Below are positions 31,314 through 42,168 of a stretch of 64,000 bases of DNA, in pieces. Every line of letters begins with the position of its first letter. The first letter of the stretch is position 1. The stretch is from a virus, in the IMG/VR virus record IMGVR_UViG_3300035698_035359, positions 26,260 through 90,259 of that record. One strand, given 5' to 3'. The position numbers were made by a program, and so were the translations under genes. The notes beneath the pieces were generated by a model. The model made no database searches. It was not told where the DNA came from and saw only the letters and a list, made by a program, of their open reading frames with translations.

Positions 31314-34142
31314 ATGGCGCAAACTACTACAACTTATTTAATACGATATGTCGGAGATACTAAAGGATTAAAACAAGTCCAACAACAATTAGCTAGGACT
31401 AATAAGGTACAGGGTGCAAGTGTTAAAGAGCAAGATAAGTTAGCAAAATCAAGTAAAAGTCTTGGCCAAAATATGGCTCGTTTAGCTGGACGTGCAGCTA
31501 TAACTATTCCTATCTGGCTTGCTCTACGTGGTGCTATTATGTCGGTAATTGGTTTTGTTAAAGATTCAATTAAAACTTGGATAGATTTAGAGCGAGAAAT
31601 GGGTAGAGTTGCTACTGTTACTAGGGGAAGCGCAGCAGAGCTTGATTTATTAAAAAATAAAGTTATAGACTTTTCAGCATCTTCAAGTAGAGGATTTAAA
31701 GAAGCTGCATCGGCAATGTATGCTTTAGGTTCTGCAGGATTATCTGTTACAGAGCAGTTGACTGGTATGGAACATATTATGAATGTATCTATTGGTACTT
31801 TTGGCGATACTGAACAAATAGCTAAATTAGTTGCGGGTGCTTACAATGTTTTTGGTAAATCTATGGATGAAGCATATACTTCTTCAGCAAAATTCAAAAG
31901 AATATCTGATATTTTATCATATACATATAGTACACAGCAGGTAGAGTTATCAGAAATAGCAAACGCTATGACTTATGTTGCTTCTATTGGTAGTTTGATG
32001 AACATAAAATTTGAAACCCTTGTTGGAACAATAGGTGTTTTAAATACTGGAATGTTAAAAGGTAGTAAATCTGGTACAGCATTGATGAATGCCTTTATAC
32101 GAGTAGCGCAAAAAAGTGATGCATTAGCTAAATTGGGAGTTGTATTTGACCCAAGTGCGTCACTAGACTTTTTAGATGTAATGACTCAATTACATATTAA
32201 ATATGGAGACCAAGCACTTTCTTTAATGAATTTAAAAGAAATAATGGATGTATTTGGGAGAAGAGGGGGTAGAGCTGCAGCTCAATTAATTAAGGATTTT
32301 GATAGATGGAAAAAGTCTTTAGATGATGGTAAAGCTACATTTGAAGATTTTGCTGCACAAATGAAAGAGGACGCAGAAAACACTTTACCTATGGCTTTTG
32401 CCAAATTAGGTAATTCTATAAAGGCTAATGTAGTTGGAGCATTATCAGAAAGTTCAGGTGAGTTGAAAGATTTTATTAATACTATAAATGAGATAACAGA
32501 AGAGCAAAGATTGGCAGCTGAAGGAAAAAAATATTTACGTGGTCCAGATAGAAGTTCAGCAAAGACTGAAGACCCTACAAATAAATCTGCTTGGGGGGTT
32601 GCTCTTGAGTTAGCTTTGCGTCAAATTCGTGGGTTAAATAAAGAAAATACTGCAGAAAATGTCAAACAAGCAAAAGCTCACGGTGGATTAATTGATGCAA
32701 TGAAACAGGCCAATGTGTTATTAGAGAAAAAAAAGAAATTAACAAAAGAAGAAATTGGGTTTCAAAAAGAAATGAAATCAATTGGTAAAGAGTTAGCTGA
32801 AAGTACTAAAAGTTCTGTAGATGCAGAAGCAGATGCCCGTTTAAGAATCTCTAAATATATTTTTAATAATGCTAACATGTTAGAAATGAATCAAAAACTT
32901 TTTAATGCAACTGTAGATATATTAAAAGACCAGTTACTAATAAAAAAGAGTGAATTACAAGTTGCTAGAGAGTTAGCTAAAGAAGACCAGAAGAAAATTG
33001 ATAAAATAAAAGATTCAATGCAGTACGAGGAAATGAAGTTAAGAGGAGTTAAAGAAAGTACCATAGAGAGATTAAAGTTAGATAAGATGATTCTTGAAAT
33101 AAATGAAAAAATTGCTAGGGCAAACGAAAAAGATGGAAAATTAAATCTACAAAATTTAGATGCTACTAGTTTAATGTTAGGTGAAACAGAAGCTTTAGAA
33201 GCAGCAATTCAGCATGTAGGTGAAGCAGGAAAAACTGCATTATTAAAAACTTTTACTCAAGCGAAAAAAACTATTGGTGAATTAAGAGAAGAAGTTGCAG
33301 AGTTTAGTGATGAATTAAAGGGCTCTTTTCAAGAAGGATTTGTAGACTTATTTAAAGGTGATATAGGGTTAGCAGAATTTGGTGATAGAATAGGTGAAAC
33401 AATGAGAGAAGCTATTTTATCTCAAGCTGCTGAAGGGTTAACTGATTTAGTTTTTAATATGACTGGTATGGGTGACCTTTTTGGTGCTCAAATGCTTGAT
33501 ATAAAAGGGATGTTTGGTGGACCAGCAGCTCAATTTGAAGTAGCTATAATAAAAGCTTCAAGGGAAGGTTCAGCTATGTATGCAACTGCTATAAGTAATG
33601 CTAGCGTGGCTGGGGGAAGTAAGATTGGTACTGCTTGGGCAGGAGAAACTTTTGCAGGAAAAAGTCCTTTAGACGCATATGCTAAGGCAAAAGGCCAAGG
33701 AGCTACTGATGCCGATGCTTTAAAAGCAAGTAAAGGGTTCCAATTACCAGCAGGATTGCAAAAAGGATTAGGTTTCGGTATGGCTGGGTTATCTGGTTTT
33801 ATGGCAGGTCAAGCAGGTGGTGGAGGTATGGCTGGAGGTTTAATGGGTGGTGCAGGTGGAATATTATCTATGATTCCAGGAATGCAAGGATTTGGAGCAG
33901 CATTAAGTTTTGGTGCTCAACTATTTGGCATGTTCGGGAAGAAAGAAACTAAAGTAGAAGAAAAGCGACAAACTTTGCAAGTGACCTCCAGAATTGATGT
34001 TACTAATCATCAATTAGATATAGTAAACAGAAATCTTGTAGCAATGAGACAAGAACTTACTTATATAATGCAAGAAAGTTTCTATTTTTCAGAGAAACGT
34101 GGAACACTTGAAGACAATTTTTCATTAGATAGTCGTAGATAA
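31314..34142 (+). CDS. Tail tape measure protein
   Basis: The 942-residue protein has the TP901-type tape measure pattern. A hydrophobic patch (AAITIPIWLALRGAIMSVIGFV) is followed by the conserved core with FSASSSRGFKEAASAMYALGSAGLS and later LMNIKFETLVGTIGVLNTGML and GTALMNAF. There are long helices, and a Gly/Ala/Met-rich hydrophobic C-terminal region. Helical length of about 940 residues corresponds to roughly 140 nm of tail by the usual rule of 0.15 nm per residue. Confidence 0.9.
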   Translation: MAQTTTTYLIRYVGDTKGLKQVQQQLARTNKVQGASVKEQDKLAKSSKSLGQNMARLAGRAAITIPIWLALRGAIMSVIGFVKDSIKTWIDLEREMGRVATVTRGSAAELDLLKNKVIDFSASSSRGFKEAASAMYALGSAGLSVTEQLTGMEHIMNVSIGTFGDTEQIAKLVAGAYNVFGKSMDEAYTSSAKFKRISDILSYTYSTQQVELSEIANAMTYVASIGSLMNIKFETLVGTIGVLNTGMLKGSKSGTALMNAFIRVAQKSDALAKLGVVFDPSASLDFLDVMTQLHIKYGDQALSLMNLKEIMDVFGRRGGRAAAQLIKDFDRWKKSLDDGKATFEDFAAQMKEDAENTLPMAFAKLGNSIKANVVGALSESSGELKDFINTINEITEEQRLAAEGKKYLRGPDRSSAKTEDPTNKSAWGVALELALRQIRGLNKENTAENVKQAKAHGGLIDAMKQANVLLEKKKKLTKEEIGFQKEMKSIGKELAESTKSSVDAEADARLRISKYIFNNANMLEMNQKLFNATVDILKDQLLIKKSELQVARELAKEDQKKIDKIKDSMQYEEMKLRGVKESTIERLKLDKMILEINEKIARANEKDGKLNLQNLDATSLMLGETEALEAAIQHVGEAGKTALLKTFTQAKKTIGELREEVAEFSDELKGSFQEGFVDLFKGDIGLAEFGDRIGETMREAILSQAAEGLTDLVFNMTGMGDLFGAQMLDIKGMFGGPAAQFEVAIIKASREGSAMYATAISNASVAGGSKIGTAWAGETFAGKSPLDAYAKAKGQGATDADALKASKGFQLPAGLQKGLGFGMAGLSGFMAGQAGGGGMAGGLMGGAGGILSMIPGMQGFGAALSFGAQLFGMFGKKETKVEEKRQTLQVTSRIDVTNHQLDIVNRNLVAMRQELTYIMQESFYFSEKRGTLEDNFSLDSRR

Positions 34143-34184
34143 TTCTATGAAAATAAAATATAAAAATTTAGTGAGGTAAAATAA

Positions 34185-34580
34185 ATGGGAACACGTGGCA
34201 CATGGACTATTTATAGCAAAAGTACAGGAAGCTGGGTAGCAGATGGAACAATTTACCCTCCAAATTCTGATATTATCTTCCCAGAAATTTCAACTCAAAG
34301 CAAATCAAAATCTGCTGACGGAGATAACATATTTTTTACGCCTGCTACAAAATATGTAAAAGAACCAATTTCTTGGGTCTGGTATGCAGTAAATTCTACA
34401 TTTAAGAATAAAATTAGAACTTACTTTAGAGCTGGAACAAGTGTTAAAATTGTGGATGATAATAGCGTAAATCATATTGGAAGATTCACATCTTATAATG
34501 AAAGTAGGCTAATTGCTGATGGTGAAGAAGATGTTTTTAATGTTCAGGCTACCTTAGAACAAATACCTTCACTGGCTTAA
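34185..34580 (+). CDS. Putative distal tail protein (131 aa)
   Basis: The 131-residue beta-rich protein lies directly after the tape measure gene, where the distal-tail hub or a small tail-tip protein is found. It has TWTIYSKSTGSWV at the start and a late FNVQATLEQIP strand. Assignment is by position. Confidence 0.45.
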   Translation: MGTRGTWTIYSKSTGSWVADGTIYPPNSDIIFPEISTQSKSKSADGDNIFFTPATKYVKEPISWVWYAVNSTFKNKIRTYFRAGTSVKIVDDNSVNHIGRFTSYNESRLIADGEEDVFNVQATLEQIPSLA

Positions 34581-34584
34581 TATT

Positions 34585-34749
34585 ATGAATATAATAACTA
34601 AAAAAATAAAATTTGAGATAGATTTCCAATGTAAATGTGGATGCTCACGTTTTTTAGAAACAAAGATAAATCCAGCACAAATTAAATTACTTTGTACTAA
34701 TTGCGAAAAAATTTTTGTGATGTCAATCTGTACTGAGGAGAAGAAATAG
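34585..34749 (+). CDS. Zinc-ribbon hypothetical protein (54 aa)
   Basis: The 54 residues include C-K-C-G-C and later C-T-N-C, consistent with a zinc ribbon. The start has no clear ribosome site, but its stop is two bases from the next gene and the stretch fills the gap exactly. It contains the GAGGAG used by the downstream gene. Confidence 0.5.
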   Translation: MNIITKKIKFEIDFQCKCGCSRFLETKINPAQIKLLCTNCEKIFVMSICTEEKK

Positions 34750-34750
34750 A

Positions 34751-37700
34751 ATGGCAAAGGCACTAACTCAAACAATTCAAAATATGATAACAGTTAAGGA
34801 TATACAAGGAACTTATATCTTTGAAATCAATGATGTTGTCTTTACTTCTTCAGTAATAAGCTATAATATTTCATATGATAAAGATTTTGGAAGTGCCTCT
34901 GCAACTTTTACCTTAGATAATAATGCTAGTGCATTTGGGTCTGGTGGCGCAAGTGAAATCAAAATTGGAGATAAAATAGAATTAATTGAAGATTATACTG
35001 GTGATTCTACTAATTGGAAAAGTTTCTATGGTGAAGTTGTTCAAAGAACTATAAATAAAAATTCGAGTAATCGAACTATAACTATAACTTGTTTAGATTA
35101 TATAAATAAACTTAAAAACTATGATATAGATTTAGAGGTTGAAGGAACAAAAGTAGAAGTTACTAATGAAGTTTTAACTCCTAATTACTTAGCTTCTCCT
35201 AATGAAGATTTAGCGCAATTATATGATTTTGTCAATGATGCAATTGCTACTAATCCAATGCCTGTTATAATGATAGAAGATACTTATAATAGCACTGAAG
35301 ACCCACAATTTGATGGGTTTGAAGTCTATTATCCAACTGGTCAATTAAAGTTAGGTACACCGTTAAATGCCAAAAATAATTATAATGTAAAAGTCCGTTC
35401 TTACTATTACTATACTCATGGCGTTTATGGGGAAGATATTTTAGAAGAAATTCTTACGCAGGTTGATGGATATGGAAATTATTTATTCGGTGAAACTTCT
35501 GCTCAAGATGTAATAGATAATCATCTAACAACAACATATGAAGCAGAGGAGGGTACAGGAGAAACAGATACCTTAACTCCCAATACATCTACCTCTACTA
35601 TTACTATTGAAACTACTTTAGCTTCTAGTGTTTCTGCTGGAGCTACTAGTGTTGTTTTAACTTCTGGGAGTGGATTTCCTACAAGTGGTTCAGGAACTAT
35701 AAATGGTGATACATTTACTTGGACAGGTAAAAGTACTAATACTTTAACAGGTGTACCAGCTACTGGGGGTAATGCTTTAAAGGCACATAATTCTGGTGAT
35801 TATGCGGAATATGAATCAACTTATGTAGCAGGAAAAGTGTGGAGTCTTACTTATAGTAATTTAGTAACAACTTTAGTTTCTGGTAATTTTACTGTTCCAG
35901 GTGCGACAATTGACTATGTTGATAAGCGATATGGCAGAATTATTTTAGATACTGCTATTTCTTTATTAGCAACAGTAACTTGCGATATTAATTATAGCCT
36001 TAAAACCTTGCAAGCAACAGGAATAGAGTTAAATGGTATTAAATTTAAACCAAGAGAACTAGATAACGCTTTTGACGCAATAGAAAAATTGAGAAAATAT
36101 TTAGCTCCTAATTATATTATTAGAACTCAAGGAGATGATAAGATTTGGGCATCATATTTAACTCAAAAAACAATTGCAGATTACACATTAAATTTAATGC
36201 AAAAAATAGATTATATGGATGATGAAGATATCTACACTAGAGTTAGTTTTTATGGAAAAAATGCTGACCCAACAGATTTAATGTTTGGAGATGATGTAGA
36301 TTTTGTAACTACTGGGGAAAACTATAAGGCTTTAGCATCACAAAATACTTTAACTTTTGATAGTGAAGAGGGTAACTATTATGTATATAAGAGTTCTCTT
36401 GGTAGCGCAGGATATATAGATTTGGAAGATATAAAGCCTATCGTCTATATTAACAATGTTGCGATTGATAATAAATCACATCAAATGGTGGCTTTACCTG
36501 TTGTTGTTGAAGTAAATAATAGAAGTGAAACTAGGTCTGGATGTCATGGTACAAGTAAAGAAAACTATACTAAAATTACTCAATATTATTGGTATAATAT
36601 CTATTTTTCACATATGAATATAGAACCAACTGAACCTATTTATATATACAATTCTACAGGTAGTTTGATTGTAACTATTTCAGCAAATGATGGAAATATG
36701 GACTATGCTAATGGAATATGGAGGGCTCCAGGTGACCAACGAAACAGTACTTTAGAAAGTATTTCCACTGCAACATATACAGTATTTTATTCAGATGAGA
36801 GTTTAGTAATAGATTATAACAATGTTCTATTTAAAATTGCTAAAAGCATCATACCAGATAGAACTAAGGCATCGGTTTCAGCAACCTATGAATATTGGTA
36901 TATTATGACACCAGTAGAAAATATTGCATCAATTGTTGATGGTAGATGGGATACTCAAGTTCAAACTGAATTTTTTGCTGAACCTACAACTGGATATAAT
37001 TATGCTATAATAGATTTGGGAGCAACTAAGAATATACAAACAATAGATTTAGTTGCTGGGTTTTTCAAGCCCGATACAATTAGAAAATATGATGTAGATA
37101 TACGTTTTACTTTACATTCATCAACTGACAATATAACTTATACAGCAATTAGTGATGCTACTCACAATGTTAAATTAACTGGTGGCGAAGCTGCTACTTT
37201 TAGTGAAGAAGATTTAGGTACAAGTTTTACTGCTAGATATATAAAAATTATATTAGAAAGTGTTAAGAAAATTGATTTTAGAGATGGAGTCTGGCCTGTA
37301 GCTTTTACAGAAATTGCAGCTTATGATAATATTATAGTTAATTCACAAGCTACTTTAATTGTCACTAATGAGTTAAATGGTGCATTATCTGGTGGAGAGT
37401 CCACTGTAACAGTTTTAGATACAACAGGATTTGACAGTTCAGGTACAGCATATTTAAACGCAGGAGGAACTTCAGGTAATACTGATGATGCTTTTACATA
37501 TACAGGAAAAACATCAACTACTTTTACTGGTTGTAGTGGAGTTCAAGCTCAAAGTGATGACGCTACTGTAGCACAAACTTTAGAAACAGATACTACTTTA
37601 TATGACCATTTATATCTTTTACCAAGTTTAGGAGATAGATTATATAAAGATGTTAGAATAAGTGATGAAACTTTATATACTCAAACACAATTGGATGATT

Positions 37701-37900
37701 TAGCAAAAGATTATTTGAGAGAATATGTGAAAGAACATACTAAAAGACAAGTTAATGTTATTTTTTCTCCATATCTAAAAGTAGGTCAGACAGTGCTTTT
37801 AACAGATACATATAATAATGCTAACGAAAATTATTTTATCGAAGCTGTAAATAATAATTCGGGAAATTTCTCATTAACCTTGGCGAGATATCCTGCCTAG
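34751..37900 (+). CDS. Tail tip / tail-associated protein with carbohydrate-binding-like domain
   Basis: The 1049-residue protein opens with a beta domain typical of tail hub proteins (VFTSSVISYNISYDKDFGSASATFTLDN). Two homologous modules of about 65 residues occur near residues 290-355 and 875-940, both with a TWTGK or FTYTGK core. Between them, around 730-860, is a discoidin/F5-8C-like domain (IDLGATKNIQTIDLV, IKIILESVKK). This suggests a tip protein that docks the tail and binds host glycans. Confidence 0.7.
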   Translation: MAKALTQTIQNMITVKDIQGTYIFEINDVVFTSSVISYNISYDKDFGSASATFTLDNNASAFGSGGASEIKIGDKIELIEDYTGDSTNWKSFYGEVVQRTINKNSSNRTITITCLDYINKLKNYDIDLEVEGTKVEVTNEVLTPNYLASPNEDLAQLYDFVNDAIATNPMPVIMIEDTYNSTEDPQFDGFEVYYPTGQLKLGTPLNAKNNYNVKVRSYYYYTHGVYGEDILEEILTQVDGYGNYLFGETSAQDVIDNHLTTTYEAEEGTGETDTLTPNTSTSTITIETTLASSVSAGATSVVLTSGSGFPTSGSGTINGDTFTWTGKSTNTLTGVPATGGNALKAHNSGDYAEYESTYVAGKVWSLTYSNLVTTLVSGNFTVPGATIDYVDKRYGRIILDTAISLLATVTCDINYSLKTLQATGIELNGIKFKPRELDNAFDAIEKLRKYLAPNYIIRTQGDDKIWASYLTQKTIADYTLNLMQKIDYMDDEDIYTRVSFYGKNADPTDLMFGDDVDFVTTGENYKALASQNTLTFDSEEGNYYVYKSSLGSAGYIDLEDIKPIVYINNVAIDNKSHQMVALPVVVEVNNRSETRSGCHGTSKENYTKITQYYWYNIYFSHMNIEPTEPIYIYNSTGSLIVTISANDGNMDYANGIWRAPGDQRNSTLESISTATYTVFYSDESLVIDYNNVLFKIAKSIIPDRTKASVSATYEYWYIMTPVENIASIVDGRWDTQVQTEFFAEPTTGYNYAIIDLGATKNIQTIDLVAGFFKPDTIRKYDVDIRFTLHSSTDNITYTAISDATHNVKLTGGEAATFSEEDLGTSFTARYIKIILESVKKIDFRDGVWPVAFTEIAAYDNIIVNSQATLIVTNELNGALSGGESTVTVLDTTGFDSSGTAYLNAGGTSGNTDDAFTYTGKTSTTFTGCSGVQAQSDDATVAQTLETDTTLYDHLYLLPSLGDRLYKDVRISDETLYTQTQLDDLAKDYLREYVKEHTKRQVNVIFSPYLKVGQTVLLTDTYNNANENYFIEAVNNNSGNFSLTLARYPA

Positions 37901-37918
37901 AAATAAGGAACAAATAAT

Positions 37919-38380
37919 ATGAGACCAATGACTAATGCTATTAGAAATAAAATAAGCGTATATCGTAAGAACAAGATTGATATATCGGAACTAATCAAAG
38001 ATGTTGAAATAAGAGGAGAAAACCTTTCTTATGCTATAATAAAAGATTTTTATAGAGTTAAAACAGATATATCAAATTGTAACTTTTCCAATGCTATTAT
38101 AGGAGAAGAAAACAAAGTTACAATGATGTCAAATACTAATATGAAAAATTGTGTTTTTAAAAGCACTAAATTTTTGGGTAAAATTATTATGAGAAGATGT
38201 GATGCAAGAGGTAGTAATTTTACAGAAACTTTTATGCCGAATATAGCTTATGAATATAGTGATTTTAGAGGTTGTAATTTTTGTAGTTGTATATTTAGAA
38301 TAGGAAGTAGAGAAGGATTAGGAGCTATATTTGATAAAAAATTATGGGTTGATTTAACAAAGGGATGGGTAATTAAATAA
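37919..38380 (+). CDS. Pentapeptide-repeat protein (153 aa)
   Basis: The central part follows the A(N/D)(L/F)xx periodicity: CNFSNA, TNMKNCVF, CDARGSNF, YSDFRGCNF. Such repeats fold into a right-handed quadrilateral beta helix. In phages they occur near tail genes; some free-standing members protect DNA gyrase. Neither role is proven here. Confidence 0.65.
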   Translation: MRPMTNAIRNKISVYRKNKIDISELIKDVEIRGENLSYAIIKDFYRVKTDISNCNFSNAIIGEENKVTMMSNTNMKNCVFKSTKFLGKIIMRRCDARGSNFTETFMPNIAYEYSDFRGCNFCSCIFRIGSREGLGAIFDKKLWVDLTKGWVIK

Positions 38381-38395
38381 CAGTAAGGAGTAGAT

Positions 38396-38566
38396 ATGAA
38401 TATCGGAGATATAAGAAAAGAATTGGATGAAAAAGTTAAACATGGAAACAAATTAGCTAACGCAAAAGTTCAAGTAGATGCTGAGTTACAGCGAGTAGAA
38501 GGACAAATAATATTGTTACAAGATATGATAAAAAGGGAAGAAAATAAAGAAAGCGGAACTAAGTAA
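38396..38566 (+). CDS. Coiled-coil hypothetical protein (56 aa)
   Basis: The ATG at 38396 follows TAAGGAG. The 56 residues are highly charged and helical (IRKELDEKVKHGNKLANAKV). It may be a small assembly factor for the long fibre encoded next. Confidence 0.5.
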   Translation: MNIGDIRKELDEKVKHGNKLANAKVQVDAELQRVEGQIILLQDMIKREENKESGTK

Positions 38567-38574
38567 TAATTTTA

Positions 38575-41500
38575 ATGAATACTTATAAAACTTTGTTTAC
38601 ACAAGTAAATGAATTAATAGGCAAAAATGCTAATTTCAATACTACACAAAAATATGAAAAGCAACTTTCTCATGTTTCTGTGCAACCTCTTTCTGGCAAT
38701 CCTTTATCAGATGCGAGCAGTGCTGAATTAATTACTACTATAAACACTTTATTAAAGGATGCGATTGCTCCTTGGATAGCTAGTGGCTTGGTAGTAGATG
38801 CAACTGACCCTATTACTAATCAAATAACTATTAGCGCAGGAACAGGTTCGGTTGGTGCTAGAAAATTTACATTAGCTTCTAATACTACAATAACTATTCC
38901 ATTTGATTCAGTAACTACTTTGTTTTATGTTAATTTATATCAAGATAGAGTAATGCTTGATAAAGCACCTAGTATTGAAAAAATACAATTAGCCCAAATA
39001 ATAGTACCAAAGCCAGGAACTACTAATAAAGTTAGAGATATACAGAGTTTTGATGAACCATATGATGCATATTTACAAAATGCAAATGAATTTAAGTTTT
39101 ATGGTGATGGAAATGGGAATTTATCAGATGATAGTACTGATATAATTGAACGAGCTATTTTTCCAATTTCAGCAGATAATATAGTTGGTGGACTAAAATT
39201 AAATGAAGATGTAAAAATCACAAACACTTCTGGAAGTATTGAAATAGATAGTTTAGGGATTAATCTATATGATGTAGATAGTAATGTTATGGCTAAATTT
39301 AATCGTAGAGGAACTTTCTTTTATAATACTGATGGCGTTGAAATGGCTCGCTTTACAACAGATGACGCTAGAATAGGAAACATTTTAATAACTAAAAATT
39401 CAGTTGAATCGGCAGATTTTGTAACGGGTTCAGCAGGATTCCAAATACAAGATGATGGTTCTGCGGAGTTCAATGACGTAATCGTAAGAGGAACTATTTA
39501 TGCTTCTGCAGGTAAAATAGCTAATTGGACAATAGAAACTAATCAGCTATCTAGTGGTAATATGACTATTAATTCTATAACAGGAATAGATTTTAATTCT
39601 GTTTTTACTGTTGACCAAGATGGTGCTATTGGTGCTACTAGTGGGTCAATTGGAGGATGGTCTTTGCTATCTGATAGATTTTACGGTGGTTCAGGTAGTA
39701 GTTATATTGGTTTAATTCCTGGAACTGGTATCCAATTAGGAAATGAAATATTTGGCTCTGCACCTTTTAGAGTTACAAACGCTGGTGCTGTAACTGCTAT
39801 AAGTGGAGCCATAGGTGGATGGACATTAGCTTCTGATAGATTGTCTTATGGTACAGATGATGATTATATAGGTTTAATTCCAGGCGTAGGTATTCAATTA
39901 GGTGATTCTGTTTTTGCTGATGCAGAATTTAGCGTCACAAATGCAGGAGTATTAAAAGCTGTAAGCGGAACAGTAGGTGCTTGGACATTAGATACAGATA
40001 GATTATATGGAGGTTCAGGTTCTGCATATATTGGTTTAATTCCTGGCACTGGATTATATCTTGGTAGCGAAGCTTTTGGCTCTGCTCCATTTTCAGTAAC
40101 AAGTGCAGGAGTATTGAAAGCTGTTAGTGGTTTAATAGGTAACTGGACTATTTCTACTGACAGATTATCTGGCGGTACAGGTTCTTCTTATATAGGATTA
40201 TTACCAGGAACTGGTATGTATTTAGGTGCTGAAGCACTTGGTTCAGCTCCCTTCAGTGTTACAAATGCAGGATATTTATCCAGTATAAGTGGTAGAATTG
40301 GTGGTTGGTATATTGATGCTACAACTTTGGCTAGTGATTCAGATACAGATAGCGCAAATATTTTAGTAGACCAAGCAAATGGATTATTAAGAGTAGGAAG
40401 CAATGTAAGTGGTTCTGCTTCTTATATTACAATAGATGGTGCAAATAAAAGAATGGAATCTTCTGATTTTGTATCAGGTGTTTTAGGTTCTGGTTGGAGA
40501 ATAGACACAGATATAGCAGAGTTCCAAAATATAAGAGCAAGGGGAAAGATTACTACTGCTGTATTTGAGAAAGATGCTGTTTCTACAGTTGGTGGTAGTT
40601 TGATGACATTAGATTCCGATATTTTAGATACTGATATGACTGCTCTAGATTCATCTACTTTAACTATATTAGGTGACACAACTTTTGATGTGGGAGATAT
40701 TTTATTTATTAATGATGGCACTGATGAAGAATGGTTAGAAGTTACAAATACTACTTCAGGTTCAGATACTTATACAGTTACAAGAGATAAAAAAGGTTCT
40801 TATGCAACAGATAGCAATCCTATTTGGAAAAAAGGCACAGCAGTAGCTAATTATGGAGTAAGTGGTGAAGGAGGAGTTTTAATTACTGCCTCAGAAACAA
40901 ATTCACCTTATGTAGATGTATTTACTCACGATGGTAGTCCTTGGGATGGTGTAACTGTTAAATGTAGATTAGGAAATTTAGCTGGAATTAATCCATACTA
41001 TGGTTATGGTTTATATGCTGCAAACAATTTTATAATTGGTGACATTACAAGTGAGAACTATATAGCTTATGTTGATGGGGTTATGTCAATTCAAGGTGAT
41101 TTAATATTAGGTGGTGGTTCTTTACCTCCAGATGATGTATCTTATTTTACTGTAGAACAAGATGAAGACTTTTTAGTATTTACTTGGACACCTGTTCTCA
41201 ATGTAGATTTAAAAGGATATGAAATTAGACTTGGTGAAGAATGGAATAAAGCTTTTCCAATAGATACTGTAATTGCGGGAAGTGGATATATGTTTAGATT
41301 TTTTGGTTTGGGACTTCTAAAATTCCACATAAAAGCAATAGACTTTGCAGGTAATTATTCAGATAATGCAACATCAGTTTCAATAATTATTACAAGAAGA
41401 CCTGGCAAAAATGCAGCTTATATTAATTATGAGTGGGGTAAAATGGATACCCCTCTTGAAGGATTTATGACTGAAAATATGCAAAAATTTTGGAGTACTC

Positions 41501-42168
41501 TATATGATTCTTCTTATAACCGAATTGCATTAATGGCTAAAAGCACCAATCGTTGGGATACTTGGGATATGGATTGGACTACTGCTGAAGAAGGAGAATA
41601 TGAATGGGATTTCCCAATAGGTGAAGGTGGAGGAACTACTTGGATTTATGATATAAAACCAATAGATTTTGGAGGATTAATTAAGGTTAGTCACTTAGTC
41701 CAATTAGAATATTTTAGATACCAACAATATTCTACTGATGATTATAGCGCAATAGCTCAAGATAGACAAAGTGCTGATGGGATAACTTGGGGCGATTGGA
41801 AATTATATAATCCAGGATTTATTACAGCTAGATATTGGGATTTTAGATTTGTTATTGTTGAAGCAGTAGGGAATCTAGGATATAATGGAGATAGTTTTTT
41901 TAATAGTGTTTCTTTATTTGATGTTCCTGATGTAGTAGATAGCAGTCAAGCAGTGGACATTGCAGATAGTGGAACTGCTGTAGCATTTACTAGAGGATTT
42001 ATTACTACACCAAAATTATTTATAACCCCTTATAAAGCAAATACTCCTTTATGTATTGTAATGGATAAAGCAGATATTTCTAATACTGGTTTCACTTTAA
42101 AATTGAGAGACCCAGAAGCAGCAGCCTATGTTGCTGGAGAAATTGATTGGAAAGCAGAGGGATACTAA
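38575..42168 (+). CDS. Long tail fibre with 54-residue tandem repeats
   Basis: The 1197-residue protein contains four tandem 54-residue repeats and a partial fifth (residues about 357-610), each with an I-G-x-W-x-L start and a YIGLIPGTG middle. The N-terminal part resembles fibre attachment domains, and a fibronectin-III-like domain (about 850-945, TWTPVLNVDLKGYEIRLG) precedes the C-terminal region. It probably forms a trimeric fibre involved in host recognition. Confidence 0.75.
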   Translation: MNTYKTLFTQVNELIGKNANFNTTQKYEKQLSHVSVQPLSGNPLSDASSAELITTINTLLKDAIAPWIASGLVVDATDPITNQITISAGTGSVGARKFTLASNTTITIPFDSVTTLFYVNLYQDRVMLDKAPSIEKIQLAQIIVPKPGTTNKVRDIQSFDEPYDAYLQNANEFKFYGDGNGNLSDDSTDIIERAIFPISADNIVGGLKLNEDVKITNTSGSIEIDSLGINLYDVDSNVMAKFNRRGTFFYNTDGVEMARFTTDDARIGNILITKNSVESADFVTGSAGFQIQDDGSAEFNDVIVRGTIYASAGKIANWTIETNQLSSGNMTINSITGIDFNSVFTVDQDGAIGATSGSIGGWSLLSDRFYGGSGSSYIGLIPGTGIQLGNEIFGSAPFRVTNAGAVTAISGAIGGWTLASDRLSYGTDDDYIGLIPGVGIQLGDSVFADAEFSVTNAGVLKAVSGTVGAWTLDTDRLYGGSGSAYIGLIPGTGLYLGSEAFGSAPFSVTSAGVLKAVSGLIGNWTISTDRLSGGTGSSYIGLLPGTGMYLGAEALGSAPFSVTNAGYLSSISGRIGGWYIDATTLASDSDTDSANILVDQANGLLRVGSNVSGSASYITIDGANKRMESSDFVSGVLGSGWRIDTDIAEFQNIRARGKITTAVFEKDAVSTVGGSLMTLDSDILDTDMTALDSSTLTILGDTTFDVGDILFINDGTDEEWLEVTNTTSGSDTYTVTRDKKGSYATDSNPIWKKGTAVANYGVSGEGGVLITASETNSPYVDVFTHDGSPWDGVTVKCRLGNLAGINPYYGYGLYAANNFIIGDITSENYIAYVDGVMSIQGDLILGGGSLPPDDVSYFTVEQDEDFLVFTWTPVLNVDLKGYEIRLGEEWNKAFPIDTVIAGSGYMFRFFGLGLLKFHIKAIDFAGNYSDNATSVSIIITRRPGKNAAYINYEWGKMDTPLEGFMTENMQKFWSTLYDSSYNRIALMAKSTNRWDTWDMDWTTAEEGEYEWDFPIGEGGGTTWIYDIKPIDFGGLIKVSHLVQLEYFRYQQYSTDDYSAIAQDRQSADGITWGDWKLYNPGFITARYWDFRFVIVEAVGNLGYNGDSFFNSVSLFDVPDVVDSSQAVDIADSGTAVAFTRGFITTPKLFITPYKANTPLCIVMDKADISNTGFTLKLRDPEAAAYVAGEIDWKAEGY
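39643..40290 (+). repeat. Four in-frame 162-bp tandem repeats
   Basis: Units start at 39643, 39805, 39967 and 40129, with a partial fifth from 40291. Each encodes 54 residues with conserved glycine and aromatic positions. Copy number could change by slippage or recombination. Confidence 0.85.
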
